Below are positions 10,740 to 23,349 of a DNA stretch of 64,000 bases, in pieces. The stretch lies in the NCBI GenBank assembly GCA_018350325.1, contig JAEVLN010000013.1:1116001-1180000 (forward strand), in the 5' to 3' direction. Position numbers and translations under genes: made by a program. How positions within the stretch are numbered: position 1 is the first letter of the stretch; every line of letters starts with the position of its first letter. This DNA is from Globodera rostochiensis (lineage: Eukaryota > Nematoda > Chromadorea > Rhabditida > Heteroderidae). The notes under the pieces were generated by a model. That model was given only the letters and a program-made list of their open reading frames with translations, ran no database searches and had not been told where the DNA came from.

Positions 10740-13700
10740 ATGGTATCACTGAACGAGGCCAGCGGCTCATGCCGTCGTTTCAAAGTCTGCGAGGGCAATT
10801 TGGCCTTGCTGTGCGAGAAGCTGGCGGCCGATCCCGAAAGTTACGCTGACGAGTTTGGCGAGCAGTTCGAGCATTTTCAACGACTGCTCAAACTGCTTGA
10901 ATTGCAGCCCGTACTGCACAGGTGTGGTGAACGGAATTTTAGGGTAAAAAAAAAAGATGCCCAAAAAACCCTCGGCATTTTTTGCTGATGATAGAAATTT
11001 TTAAAGTTTAGTTCAAACATGGATACTGTTCTCCAACTCTGCAATTTTTTATCTTCAACTGCTCTACATTATCCTGGTGCTTAGTTTTTTTTTATAATTT
11101 CTAAGAAATTTTCCAGATTCTTCAATCATTAATTCCTGAGAAAAAAGTTTCAGGGGAACCGTAGCCAATCCACTATCATAAAAATTTTTTTTGACAAAAT
11201 TTCTAAAATCCTGTTTGTTTTCAGCGAAGGCCACACTGCTCGGCATGTTGGTAATGAACACTCTTGGCTGCACGCGTGCCGTCCAATTGGAGTCGGAGTT
11301 GCGCTGCGCGCTCTGCAAATGCGTCGTTCGTTTGACGGTGGCACGTGCGGTGGATCTGCACAAGGCGGGCAAAAAGAAATCTTAAAATAAATTACATTTG
11401 TTAAACCCAAATTTAATGATAATAGCATAAAGAATTTTTTTAGGTAGAGAACAGCACTTTGATAATTACGTTTTGCAAATTGTACAATCACATATTATTA
11501 GGACTCCTAATTACTGGGGTTTCAAAACAATTTCCATGGGTCCAGGGCATGAATGTAAAAGGTATTCTTTCAATGCCACAGCACAGAACATTTTTTACTT
11601 TGTTTCCCAGGCAGTCGCACTGTTTTTTGAACTGCTCCGATGTGCCGACAAACAACTGAGGTCAGTTTTTGAAATTTTCTTTAGATTATAATATTTAATT
11701 TTTAATCGTTTTAAAGCTACTATTGAGTTCTTAAGTTTTTAACGGTTTATTAAAATAAAAGTATTGGAAATTCGAGAAAATTTGTCCTTGGCGCTCTGAT
11801 CGCTTTCATCCGTCGTTGCTCCAAAAAGAGCACAAAGAAAGCTGGACCCAAACGGAGACCAAAACATAAAGCGTTTGCCAAACAACTGAATGCGCAAAAG
11901 CTTCAACAGACGCTGTTCACCATGCTCAACGACGAAAGAGCGGTCTTGAAAAACAAATATAGTACATGTATGCGCGACATTTTCTTGAAGGTCTGTGCAC
12001 GGGTTGCCCAGTTGGCACTGGTGGAGGCGTACCGACGTCAATGGTGGCGCAATGCGAAGACCGCAAATGCATTGGCCGAATGCGTGTTTCATCGTGTGCA
12101 GCGCATTCAGGTGGGGGGGGGATAAAATTAATAAATTATATTTTTAAAATAAACCGAAAATTTGGCTCAGAAAATTTAATGCTTAGAGTCAACAAAAATT
12201 TGGCATTTTTTGAACGGACGGACCCCGACTCGTTCCCGACCAACTCATCCCCAACTCGTTCATCACCCCCGACTCGTTCACTTTTATCCAACTCGTTCAC
12301 CTCTATAAAAATGGCTTTAAACCCCTAAAAAAAGTGAACGAGTTGGATAAAAGTGAACGAGTCGGGGGTGGTGAACGAGTTGGGGTTTTATCGAACGTTT
12401 TTTTTTACTACACTTTCTTTTCCACACTTTGGGTGAGCACCATGCGCTTCTTCCTCGGCTCACCCCGTGACGAGGAACGGACGGATGGGCAAAGTTCGTC
12501 GGACGACGAAGAGGAGGCCGAGGGCAGCAAACAGGAGGCCAGGTGGGATTTTTAAAATTTTATTAAAAAAATTTAAGTATTTGGTACTTTCATCAATCGT
12601 TTTTTTTCGCGCAGGACGCTCAAGGAGGTGTTGCAACAGTTTCGGCATGCCAAAAAGACGCGCAAACGAAAGAAGCATTTGGAACAGGCGAAGAAGGTCA
12701 TCGGAGCGCAACGCAAAAAAGAGCAACGGCCCAAGGAGTACAAGCAGTGCAACGTGGAGGCAATCCGCGTCATCTACGACCCGCAACGTTTCGCGGACCG
12801 CCTCTTCGCGACGTTGGAGGGCCGACGACGCAACGAAAAATACGCGATCAGGTATAGAAAAACACGGGAAGCGAAATTTATGTTTTTCACAATGTTTATT
12901 TTAAATCAGCCTCTTCAACTTTAATTAGGACGTCATGTCGTGTGGCCGTTATAGCTCAGTCGGTTAGAGCGTGGGTCTAATAAGCCCAAGGTCGCAGGTT
13001 CGACCCCTGCTAACGGCACAATTTTTTTTAAAATTTTAAATCCCAAATTTGAATTCCAAATTTTTCTTAACCGCACACTTGATTAGCTTCTTGACTGGTA
13101 AACTGAGTTTTTTTTTTTGCATAAAAATATTTTGTTATACCAGACTGCTTCAAATTGCGCTGTGCGCCCGCGTGATCGGTGTGCATCGGCTGCAAACGCT
13201 TGGCTTTTACTCGCACTTGCATCGCTATTTGCAACCCAAGCAAAAGGAGGTGACGCGTATTTTGCTGTACGCGGCGCAAGCGTGCCATTCGCTGGTGCCC
13301 CCTGATGTTGTTGAACAATTGGTAGTGTGTGTGAGATGGTGGGGAGGAATTTTTGAAGTGAATGACGATTATGTTCCAAAAAACTCATTTTTGCAGCTTT
13401 TTTTTTGTTGTTTATGTCAAAAATTTTTATGTTCGTGTGGTGGCACAAAATTTTGTCTCCGACCGTAACACGCCAGAGGCGATCACTGTTGGCCTGAACA
13501 CAATTCGCGAAATTTACGCCAATTGTCCAGCGGCGGCCAGCGAAGAGATGGTCCGAGACTTGGCAGAGGTGGATGTTTTTTCAGAGAAATTTTTAATTAA
13601 AAAAATACAAAATTTGTTTGCAGTACAAGAAAATGAACAACAAAAATGTGTCGATGGCTGCCCGTGCATTGATCACATTGTTCCGCACCACCAATCCCAA

Positions 13701-15141
13701 ACTGTTGCATCACAAAGATCGCGGAAGGCCAACCGCGGACGAAACTGCCGCAGGGAACGTCGGCGGAGGATTTGGACAAATTAAAGTCCTTAAAATGATT
13801 AAAATCAAGAAAATGGAATTGGGACGCATTTAATCTATTTCCTCCCATTTAGACCATTTAAAGCGAAAAGTTAATATTTTTGACTCCAGACATTTGACCA
13901 TGTGCCGGGCGCAGAAATTTTGCCGGAGGATGCTGAGGAAGCGGAACGCATGGCACAACTGGTGAACAGCAGTGACGATGATGATGATGAGGAGGAGGAT
14001 GATGCTGAGGAAGAAACAATTGCAGAGGATGAGGAGGAAGTCGATAAGAATATGGGCGAACTTGGCAAGGATGGGGATGATGAATGTGGACCTGATTCTT
14101 CTGAGGATGGTGATGATGAAGAAATGGAAGATGATGATGAAATGGAGGATGATGAAGAACAAATTGGAGGGGAAATGGAGGATGATGAAGAACAAATTGG
14201 AGGGGAAATGGAGGATGATGAAGGACAAATTGGAAGGGTTGTTGAACTAAAAGAAGATGGTGGAGCAACTAAGGTGACTAGAGCGATGAAAGGAGCTCAG
14301 AAGCAACAAAAAAAGAGTGCCAAAAAGAAACAGGTGTTTAGCAAAATTTGAATTTTTTTTTGACTTTAATATGATTGATTTTTGTGCAGGCCTTGCTCGA
14401 CCGCTTAGAGAGTGTCTCGCGTGCCCAACAGATCAGCTCCAGTCGCATTCTCGGGGACGCGGACTTCCGTCTGATCCGCATCCGTCAGCTGAGGCGTCAG
14501 GCGCGGTTGGAGCGGGGCGGAGCAAAGCGGCTAACCAATGACGAGGCACGGCTGGATGAGCAAATTCAGGAAAAATTTGCTAGGTGTTGGAAGGAGAAGA
14601 AGTCAATCGGTGATCGGCACCCAAATTTTTTCATGGGAAATTCTTGCTTTAGGGAATATTCAGTAGAGAAAGGATTTGAGAACGACCGAGAATCTAAAAA
14701 AAAATATCATTGATCGAGATTCGTTCGAAATCACTGAATCGGCTATCTTGTCATATTTCTGTTTAAAAAATACAAATTTCCACAAGGATCGGCGACGGCC
14801 TTCCACGTTTGGGAGACATTGAGCATTTCCATCGTAAAATACGGCGCCAATCCAAAGAAGAACGGATGGAGCAAGTGAAAGAGGGACGGCCGGGCAAAGA
14901 GGCCTATGGCAAGCCCAAAAAGGTGGAAAAATTTCAGAAATTACCTTAAATTTTGCTCATTCTGTGCCCCTCCTCGCAAAAGGGACCGCACGTGGGTCGT
15001 ACTAACCGCGAGATGGCCAAGCGGAAGCCGGCCCAAATGATTCGTCAAAAGGTGCGGGGCCGGAATCGCCAGCGTTCCTTCCGAGACCGGCAAAAAACGT
15101 TGAGGACGTATTTGCTCCGTCAACAGGGCAAAAAATTGTAG
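10740..15141 (+). CDS. sdad-1: SDA1 homologue, 60S ribosome biogenesis factor
   Basis: Nucleolar protein needed for pre-60S maturation and export. The N-terminal block (10740-10921) has [20 protein letters not shown]. Later blocks are [16 protein letters not shown] (about 11225-11380), [14 protein letters not shown] (11611-11660), [11 protein letters not shown] to [19 protein letters not shown] (11777-12110), TMRFFLGS (about 12440-12542), [14 protein letters not shown] (12615-12851), [20 protein letters not shown] (13144-13321), [20 protein letters not shown] (to 13568), [20 protein letters not shown] (13624 on), an acidic domain (13890-14333), then 14390-14583, 14787-14922 and 14983-15141. 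The C-terminus is basic, as in the family. The acidic part contains a 33-bp tandem repeat. The piece between 10921 and 11225 is uncertain in frame. Introns carry a tRNA-Ile and a 52-bp-arm hairpin. Confidence 0.88.
12249..12385. repeat. Hairpin of AACTCGTTCA words in an SDA1 intron
   Basis: Arms 12249-12300 and 12334-12385 are reverse complements at 51 of 52 positions, separated by 33 bp. Each arm is itself made of the repeated word AACTCGTTCA or GACTCGTTCA. Further loose copies precede it at 12220-12248. Confidence 0.9.
12945..13018 (+). tRNA. tRNA-Ile (anticodon AAT), second copy
   Basis: Base-for-base identical over 74 nt to the gene at 565-638, including loop CTAATAA with anticodon AAT. 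A T run directly downstream (13022-13029) is a Pol III terminator. It lies in the SDA1 intron 12852-13143, in the same orientation as the host gene. Flanking sequences of the two copies differ. Confidence 0.95.
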
Positions 15142-15828
15142 AAAACGAGGCGTTTCCTTTTATTCTTGTTATTTCATTATATTTTCAGCAAAAAGAAGAT
15201 AAATTTTGTTTTGAACTCTGTTAAATCTAAATCGATTTTTTTCTTCTTAATAGCAAAGTTGTGTGTATCAGATTGACCGAATTCCGTTGTGTGTTTAGCC
15301 GTTTTCCGTTAAATTGGCCATTTTTACAACTGGTTCAATTTTTAATAATTCTTAACAAAACAAATCACAATTAATTGGAATTTGAAATTTAAACAAAAAT
15401 GCCCAAGTTTCTGATCGAGAGTTGACGGTGGCGGTAGGCGCCACTGATACCTATTTCAAACATTATTTTATTAAAATAAATTATTTTAAAAAATAAAAAT
15501 ATTTAAATTATTTTTACGGACAGTTAACATAGTTCTGAAAAGACTTTCTGTAATATATTAGAGAAAACTCTCTTTCGCTATAACCATGTACACACTCAAC
15601 ATCACATTACCACGTCATTGCTGTGTTGTTTCTCGTTAAATTGGATTACAGTCACAACACGAATTTTTTTTTGAGAAAAAAGAGCCTCGCCGATTGGGTT
15701 TTGGGGAATTATTATATATCTGGTCTACATTAAATCTTATTTGAGCTAAACTGAAATACAAGCTTTTAGATTGAAGATTTTACTTTTCAAGCCTTATTTC
15801 AAAAGGTGTGATTTGAATTCCAATTCGG
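15142..15828. other. Intergenic between SDA1 and alpha-COP
   Basis: Very AT-rich with no coding signal. It must include the SDA1 3' UTR and the alpha-COP promoter. Homology with the inverted alpha-COP copy stops close to the alpha-COP start codon, so this upstream region was not duplicated. Confidence 0.5.
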
Positions 15829-18800
15829 ATGGCCTTGTTGAAAAAGTTCGAGTCGAAGAGTGCCCGAGTTAAAGGTTTTTACAAATGATAAAATTTGAGA
15901 TTTAAAAAAATTGGTTTCTCAGGAATTTCGTTTCATTCAACCCGTCCATGGGTGTTGGCTTCCCTGCACAGCGGTGTCATCCAACTGTGGGATTATCGGA
16001 TGTGTGTGCTAATTGACAAGGTTTTGCTCAACAAGTTCATGTTTCTTTTAAGAAATTTAATAAATTTTAGACAAAAAAATTTTTTAGTAAAAAGATGTGA
16101 TCGGATGCGAGTTTTGGTTCACATGACTAGTTGTTGAAATTTAGTTTGACGAACACGACGGACCTGTCCGAGGCTGCGACTTCCATTCCCAGCAACCCAT
16201 TTTCGTGTCCGGCGGTGACGACTACAAAATCAAGGTTTTCAGATTTCATCGGATGTTGGCTGGAGTTTAATCCGAATTAAGGTGTGGAACTACAAACAGC
16301 GCAAATGCCTTTTTACACTGCTTGGACACCTGGACTACATCCGCACCACCTTCTTTCACAAGCAGCATCCGTGGATCATCAGCGCCTCCGACGACCAAAC
16401 TGTGCGCATTTGGAATTGGCAATCACGCAATTCAATTGCCATCCTCACGGGTTTTGTTAACACGTTTTCGTGCCATTGGGTTGAAAACAAAAATTAAAAA
16501 ATTACCAGGGCACAATCACTACGTTATGTGTGCCCAGTTCCATCCCTGCGAGGATCTGGTGGCCAGTGCCAGCCTGGACCAGACTGTTCGCGTGTGGGAC
16601 ATCAGCGGACTGCGCAAGAAGAACACCGCACCCGGGGGTGCCGGCGGCGGCGGTGCTGTCGGCGGCATCGGTCGGCTGGGCGCAACTTCGGTGAGCTCTG
16701 CTCAGACGGAACTGTTCGGTCAGCCGGATGTGGTGGTTAAGCACGTGCTGGAGGGTCATGACAGAGGTCGGAGTTTGGCTTGTGGCAGGCGAGGGGTCAA
16801 AATTGAATGAGTACAGCTCAACGTTCATGTTCAGGCGTGAATTGGGTATCCTTCCACCCGTCCATGCCGTTGTTGGTTTCCGGTGCCGATGATCGCCAAG
16901 TAAAGCTCTGGCGGTACAACGAGAGCAAGGCGTGGGAAGTTGACTCGTGCCGGGGGCACTACAACAATGTGTCTTGCGTGATCTTCCACCCGAAGGCGGA
17001 GCTGATCCTTTCCAACTCGGAAGACAAGTCAATCCGGGTGTGGGATATGCAGAAGCGCACATGTCTTCAGGTAGGGGTTTTATTTGGTTTTTTAAACTTT
17101 TGGCACAGAATTTTCGGCACGAAAACGACCGGTTTTGGGTACTGGCGTCGCATCCGTCGTTGAACATCTTCGCTGCAGGCCATGACAACGGCATGATGGT
17201 GTTCAAAACGGAGCGAGAGCGGCCGCCCCATTGTGTGCACGACAATTTCGCATTTTACGTAAAGGAACGACAGCTGAGGCGATTGGACATGAGCACGAGG
17301 TGATGAGCAAGTTTTTAAACATTATTTTTTTCAACATTTTTTCTTACATTTCAGCAAGGACGTGGTGTTGGCCCAGGTGAAGCTGAACAAGTTGACCCAA
17401 CCCTACTATTCGCTGCACTACAACCCGGCCGAAAACTGTTTCCTGCTCGTTACACGCCCGTCCAACAACGTTGAGAGCAGCACATACGACCTATACAAGG
17501 TGAATTTTTGGTGTCCGTTAAGTCGATTTTGGCCACTCATTTTTTTAGATTTCTGCCAAGGAAGGCGAGTTGGAGCCGTTGGATGCCAAACGGTCGCCGG
17601 GCATCGCTGCAGTGTGGGTGGCTCGCAACCGGTTTGCCGTGTTGGACAAGAATCATCAGCTCACCATTCGGGACTTGCAGAACCAGGAGAGTCGTAAGGT
17701 GTATGTTCGTATCAATATTGATAACATTTTTAATTCATTTGCCCTAACAAGGTGGATTACACGGGCGCTATTGATGATATTTTTTACGCTGGCACCGGAC
17801 TGTTGTTGTTGAAGAATGCGGACGCTGTTCAAATGTACGACGTGCAGCAAAAGCGCGTGCTGGCCAGCATCAAAGCTGCCAAGGTGTGTGTTGAAAATGG
17901 CAAAAGAAAGTGACAGAAATTAATTATTTTATGTAAAAATAAAATTTATTTATAATTGAGTTTAACATTCAGGTCAAATACGTGGCCTGGTCCAAGAACA
18001 TGGAGTACGCTGCTTTGCTGAGCAAACACAGCGTCACCCTGGTCACCAAACGGCTTGAGGTTTTAGAGAATCTTTAACAATTTGTTTGAATTAGTAAATT
18101 TTAGGTGCTCAGCACCGTCCAGGAGTCGACGCGTGTGAAGAGTGGGGCCTGGGATGCGGACAACGGCGCCTTTCTGTACACCACCTCCAATCACATCAAG
18201 TACGCGCTGACCGCGGGCGGCGATCACGGCATCATTCGCACCATGGACATCCCGCTGTACATTTTGGAGGTGCGCGGCAGCCGACTGTACTGCTTGAGCA
18301 GGTTGCTGTTGTCTCTGCCATTTGCGATTATTTAGCCGGAATTCTTTTAACAGAGATGCGTCACCCATGGAGCTAACTATCGACCTAACCGAGTTCCGCT
18401 TCAAGCTGGCACTGATTCACCGCCGTTATGACGAGGTGCTCAACATGGTTCGCAACGCCAACCTGGTCGGCCAGTCCATCATCGCGTTCCTGCAGAAGAA
18501 GGGCTACCCCGAGGTGGCGCTCCACTTTGTAAAGGACGAGAAGACACGATTTGGGTTGGCACTGGAGTGTGGCAATTTGCAGGTGAGTTGAAAATCCTTT
18601 CTTCGTTATCCGAATTTTCGGGATAGTTTTTGAGAAATCTCGACGACTTTCTGATGTTTTATAATGGCCATTTGATCGATTCTGATTCGTCACCCATTTC
18701 TTTGTTAATTAGTCTTTTCAAAGGTTGCACTAGAGGCGGCCAAAGTGTTGGACGACAAAGCAATCTGGACAGCGCTTGGCGAAGCTGCACTTCTGCAGGG

Positions 18801-21800
18801 CAATCACCAAATTGTGGAGATGGCCTACCAACGGACAAAGGACTTTGAACGGCTCGCCTTCCTCTACCTGATCACCGGAAACCAGGAAAAGCTGCAGAAG
18901 ATGCTGAAGATCGCGCAGATACGGAAGGACGTCCACGGGCAGTTTCAGTGCGCGTTGATGCTCGGCAATGCTGAAGTACGCACCAAAGGTCCAAACATTC
19001 ACGGATATGTCCAAGATTTTGTTTTCCGTCAAGTTTTAGTGCTCAAGGAGCTTGGCCAACTGCCTCTTGCCTATCTATCCTCTGTCACCCATTCTCTTGA
19101 CGACGAGGCGGAGCAGTTGCGCGCCGAGTTGGAGCAACGACAAATTTCGGCGCCGGACACAAACCCGAACGCGGCACCACTGATGCCGATGGCACCGCTG
19201 AACCCGCTGGTGGATAACTGGCCTCAGCTGACCGTCTCTTCCGGCCCATTCGATGCGCAACTGTTGGCCGCAACTGCAGCGGCCAGTGGCGGGAAACCGT
19301 TGTCCACTTCAATTGGCAAACCAAGTGGAAATTTTTTTGGCTTGTCATTGAATGGTTTTAAACGAGGGTTGTCGACTAGGGAATTTTGGGCTTTCTGATT
19401 TTTTTTTGGTTGGATGATTATTTTTTTAAATTTTTGTTCAAGAGATTGGGACTTCAAAATCTGCTGCTTTTGCCGCTGTTGTGGACGGCGAAGACCAAAT
19501 TGTGGAGGGTGAAGCGTGGGGCGTTGAGGGCGACCTGTTGCTGGATGATGACGGAAACCCGGAGCAGGACGATCTGGAATTAATTGGCAACGCTGGTGCA
19601 GTTGGTGGAGACGAAGAGGGTTGGGACGTGAGTAGCTCGTTATAATTAAATACTTTATACTCGAAAATTAATAAAATTGAACATTTTCTGTCCTATTTTT
19701 ATTTTAAAAAATTGCTCTGCAGGTTGACGAAGACATTGCGCAAGCTGTAGAGCAAATGCGCTTGCCAGGCGCTGCAGAGGACGAGGTGTGTGTGTGTGTA
19801 TTGAGCGGAGAAAAGATTTTATAAAGAAATTATATTAATTTTCAGGCCGAAGGCGATGGTGCCTTTACTGTGCCCCAACGTGGCCATCCGCCTCCCTTCC
19901 ACTGGCCCAACAATTCCCGTTTGGTCGCTGATCATGTGGCGGCGGGTGCGTTCGAGTCGGCCGCTGGGTTGTTGGAGGAACAGTTGGGCATTGTGCAACT
20001 GAATCCATTTAAAGCGCAGTTCCTCGCGCTGCACGCAAAGTTTGCTGTGTTCAGCTCCATTTTGTGAATCTGAAGGAGCACTCGTATCTTCAGGTCCCGT
20101 GTTGCATACACAGCTTTCCCGCTGTCCCCGCCAAATTTTGTGTTCCCGGCCCGCAATTGGCAAGAAGCGACGCCAAAGACTTCGTTACCCGCCACTTCAC
20201 TTAAAGTCATATATTTTTTAATAAAATCAAATTAAAATTTTTAAATGTTTTCGTCTTCAGCTGACCGAGTTGGCCCAACGCCTCCAGGTGTGCTATCAGC
20301 TGACCACATCGGGCAAATTCGGCGATGCCATCCAACGTTTTCGTCAATTGTTGTTGGCTGTACCATTGCTGGTAGTGGACTCCAAGCAGGAGGTGGGCGA
20401 TTTATCGGCCTAATTTGCCTTTTGAAGATCGGTTTGAGTCTGCAAACAAATTTCTGTTTTTCTTTTTCATTCCCGATCTGTGATCGATTGGTTATCCGAG
20501 TTAACGATCGAACTGTGATTCTCTACTCCAGTTTGTTCTTTTCTCGATTCAGCGTGAGAGTTCTAGATTAGGAAAGTAACAATTCAATCTTTGATCAGGT
20601 TTTTTTGAATTCGTTTTGCTTTCCGGCAAAGAGTGAATAGCAGGGATGCAAATCGTGTCTGGATATCGTTTATTTGATACCGTAATCTGTTTCTGAAAGT
20701 TCTCTCTTTATTCTACAGCAAATGAAAAATATTTATCAATTTAAAACCCTGATGTTTTTTATTTTGTTGTATTTATATTAGAAATTCGAAATTCTCTATA
20801 GGTTTCTGAGGCCCAACAACTGATTCAAATTTGTCGCGAATATTTGGTGGGACTGTTGCTGGAAACCGCGCGCAAGGAATTGCCACGCGAGTCGGTCGAA
20901 GACGGTAAGATGTTTGTTTAATAATTTCTTAATAAATTCAAGCTTTTACAACCAGGGCTTCTATCGGCAAAACCCAAAAACGTGGCACACGAGTTCAAAA
21001 ACGTGGCCATTTTTTAAGCCTGATTTAATGTAAAATTGCTCAAACAATCATTAACGAGCAAGGGGCCGCCGAAAATTTTTTTTGAAAATTTTACAGATTT
21101 CTTAAGAAATTTTTAAAATATATGCATTAAATTAGGATTAAATGGTAAAAATCGAATTCGAGGCAGAAACGGGGCGAAACGTGGCCTCTTTATTAAAGTG
21201 GCAAAACCGTGGCACTCAACCCCAAAACGGGCGAATGCCACGTTTCCGGGCAAATTAGAAGCCCTATTTACACTGTTATTCAGCACAAAAATTTTTTAAA
21301 TTTGTCTCGGCAACTCTGTTATTATATGTGAACTGCCTGTGTTCGTTTAGCCAAACGAAATCTGGAAATGGCCGCCTACTTTACTCACTGTGACATACAG
21401 CCCGTTCATAAGATTTTGACGCTGCGCACTGCCGCAAATTTAAGCTTCAAAAACAAGCAAATGCGCCACTGTGCTTCATTCTGTCGACGATGCATCGAAT
21501 TGGGTGGGAATTGGGCGATTTTAATCAAAATTTGATAACTGTTGTCACTGAGTCGTGCAAAATGTAGGCCCAAGTTTCTGCTCTCACGCGAGCACTCAGA
21601 CACTAATGATAAGTATGCGCACCAGGGATGTAACCGGATCCCGGACATCTATTGTGACTGAGCCGTATCCACGTGGCCAAATGGGTTACGACTCTCAGAA
21701 CAATAACATTTTTAAATGTTAAAGATGGAAACTAAATTTTTGAGGGCTTTTTCAAAAATTAGAAATTTAAAGGTCCCAAACCGGAGATTGCCGCACAAAT

Positions 21801-22233
21801 GCGCAAAATGTTGGCCGTGGCGGAACGTGACAACAGCAACGCATTCGAAGTGTGTTTGTTTTATTTCATTTATTTGTCTATTTCGAATTTGTTCGATCGA
21901 TTTTGACTGACTCAATCCGTTAATGGTTGTGCTTTCGTTCAGCTCAACTACGACGAGCACAACCCGTTCGTGCTGTGCTCGCGCTCCTTCATGCCGCTCT
22001 ACAGAGGCAAACCACAGGCAAAGTGTTCATTCTGCGGTGCCTCCTTTACGCCCACATTCACCGGTACCGTGTGTGACGTGTGCGAGGTAAGTATTATTGT
22101 ATCCAGGGCCGGCCGTAGCCAGACGGAGGGGGGGGGGGGGCTCAAAAAGTTGATCAGGGGTGTTTTTCGGTTTTATTGCAAAATTGTAATGCTTTTTTTT
22201 TGGCTATTTGTTATTTAGGATGCATACATATAA
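15829..22233 (+). CDS. copa-1: Coatomer subunit alpha (alpha-COP)
   Basis: Core COPI coat subunit for Golgi-to-ER retrograde traffic. Early exons: 15829-15874, 15923-16020, 16145-16234, 16282-16450, 16509-16766, 16835-17070, 17109-17299, 17355-17499, 17549-17698, 17752-17883, 17973-18059, 18105-18301, 18354-18582, 18724-18988 and 19040 on. They hold a WD40 propeller ([62 protein letters not shown]) and a second propeller/solenoid region ([34 protein letters not shown]). The C-terminal third ([77 protein letters not shown]) is present only in this copy. A Gly-rich insert lies near 16625-16690. After 22088 the frame meets a repeat. Either a last exon DAYI-stop (22219-22233) or a lost C-terminus is possible. 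Confidence 0.93.
20960..21260. repeat. AACGTGGC word array in an alpha-COP intron
   Basis: The word AACGTGGC or ACCGTGGCAC recurs at both ends of a 300-bp intronic block (20980-21010 and 21175-21250), with an inverted copy (ATGCCACGTTT) near the right end. It is non-coding. Confidence 0.45.
22098..22145. repeat. MITE-family end adjoining the alpha-COP C-terminus
   Basis: CAGGGCCGGCCGTAGCCAG followed by a long G run matches one end of the hAT-like family at 5218 and 10195. It begins about 15 bp after the last confident alpha-COP codon, so it may have interrupted or replaced the original final exon. Confidence 0.6.
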
Positions 22234-22289
22234 AGCCGCCAGACACAACATTTTTCTGACTTAAAAAAATAAATTTTAAAAATGGACCA

Positions 22290-23345
22290 GGGATGTGACC
22301 GGTTTCCGGACATTTGGGCTGAATCCCGGATTGCGGACTTTTTGGCCAGAATTAAACCGGAATTTTACAAGAATTGGCGGAATTTTCATTGTTTTTGGGT
22401 CAGTTTGGGGGATGGGTGCCGAAAGGGCCGACGAGAAATTTTGAAGTCTTATGATTTTTGTCATGGTCCAAAAACGGGAGGGAAAAAATGATCAAAAAAA
22501 TTTTTAAAAATCAATGACATTGCGAAATTACGGAGTTCCGGACATTTTTGTGTCGCGTTTGCCCTTGCGGCGCAAAATGTCCGCGCAAAATATATATGCG
22601 GCGCATACAGCGCAAAATGTTTGCGGCCCTAAACATTTGAATCGGGAATCCGGACTTTTTGGCAAAACATCGGTAATTTTACATAGACGGGGTTTTTCAT
22701 AGAAAAATATGAATAAAATTTAATGTTTGAGATTTCAAAATTTCCGGAAATTCCGGTTATTTGAATCGGGAATCCGGACTTTTCGGTAAAAAATCCGGAA
22801 TTTTACAATTTAGACGGGGTTTTTCATAGAAAAATAAGAAAAAATTAATCGAGATTCAGAACTTTCCGGAAATCCAGACATTTGAGTCCGTAATTTGGGC
22901 TTTTTGACAAGAAATCCGGAATTTTATAAAAATAGACGGATTTTCACAGGAAAATAACAAAAAATCAAAACCGAGATTCAGAAATTTCCGGAAATCCAGA
23001 CATTGGAATCCGTAATTCGGAGTTTTTTGGCTCCGGAATTTTACAATTTAGACGGGGTTTTTCATAAGAAAAATCAAAATCGAGATTCAGAACTTTCCGG
23101 AAATCCAGACATTTGAGTCCGTAATTTGGGCTTTTTGACAAGAAATCCGGAATTTTATAAAAATAGACGGGATTTTCACAGGAAAATAACAAAAAATCAA
23201 AACCGAGATTCAGAAATTTCCGGAAATCCAGACATTGGAATCCGTAATTCGGAGTTTTTTGGCTCCGGAATTTTACAATTTAGACGGGGTTTTCATAAGA
23301 AAAATCAAAATCGAGATTCAGAAACTTCCGGAAGGCAGACATTGG
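22290..23345. repeat. Tandem satellite-like array, 231-bp higher-order unit
   Basis: A monomer of about 108-123 bp, recognised by GAGATTCAGAA then TTTCCGGAAAT then CCGGAATTTTA then AGACGG, recurs. CGAGATTCAG starts occur at 22850, 22972, 23081, 23204 and 23312, giving alternating spacings of 122, 109, 123 and 108 and thus a 231-bp two-monomer period. More diverged monomers reach back to about 22290. No gene overlaps the array. Confidence 0.8.
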
Positions 23346-23349
23346 AGTC

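Noticed and set aside
13858..14268. His/Pro-rich antisense frame opposite the SDA1 acidic domain
   Set aside because: It is the complement of GAT/GAG/GAA-rich coding sequence, and the sense strand matches SDA1.
15398..15425. CCCAAGTTT near an ATG, reminiscent of the nematode SL1 spliced leader
   Set aside because: Only nine bases match and there is no SL RNA body, Sm site or donor in the right place, so chance is more likely.
18385..18693. Long open frames antisense to alpha-COP (also 16502-17245, 28434-28742 and 29924-30412)
   Set aside because: They mirror conserved coding exons, cross introns and have no family similarity of their own.
22850..23330. Regular repeats that could suggest a CRISPR array
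   Set aside because: Monomers of about 110-120 bp without unique spacers, in a eukaryotic genome, are a tandem satellite.
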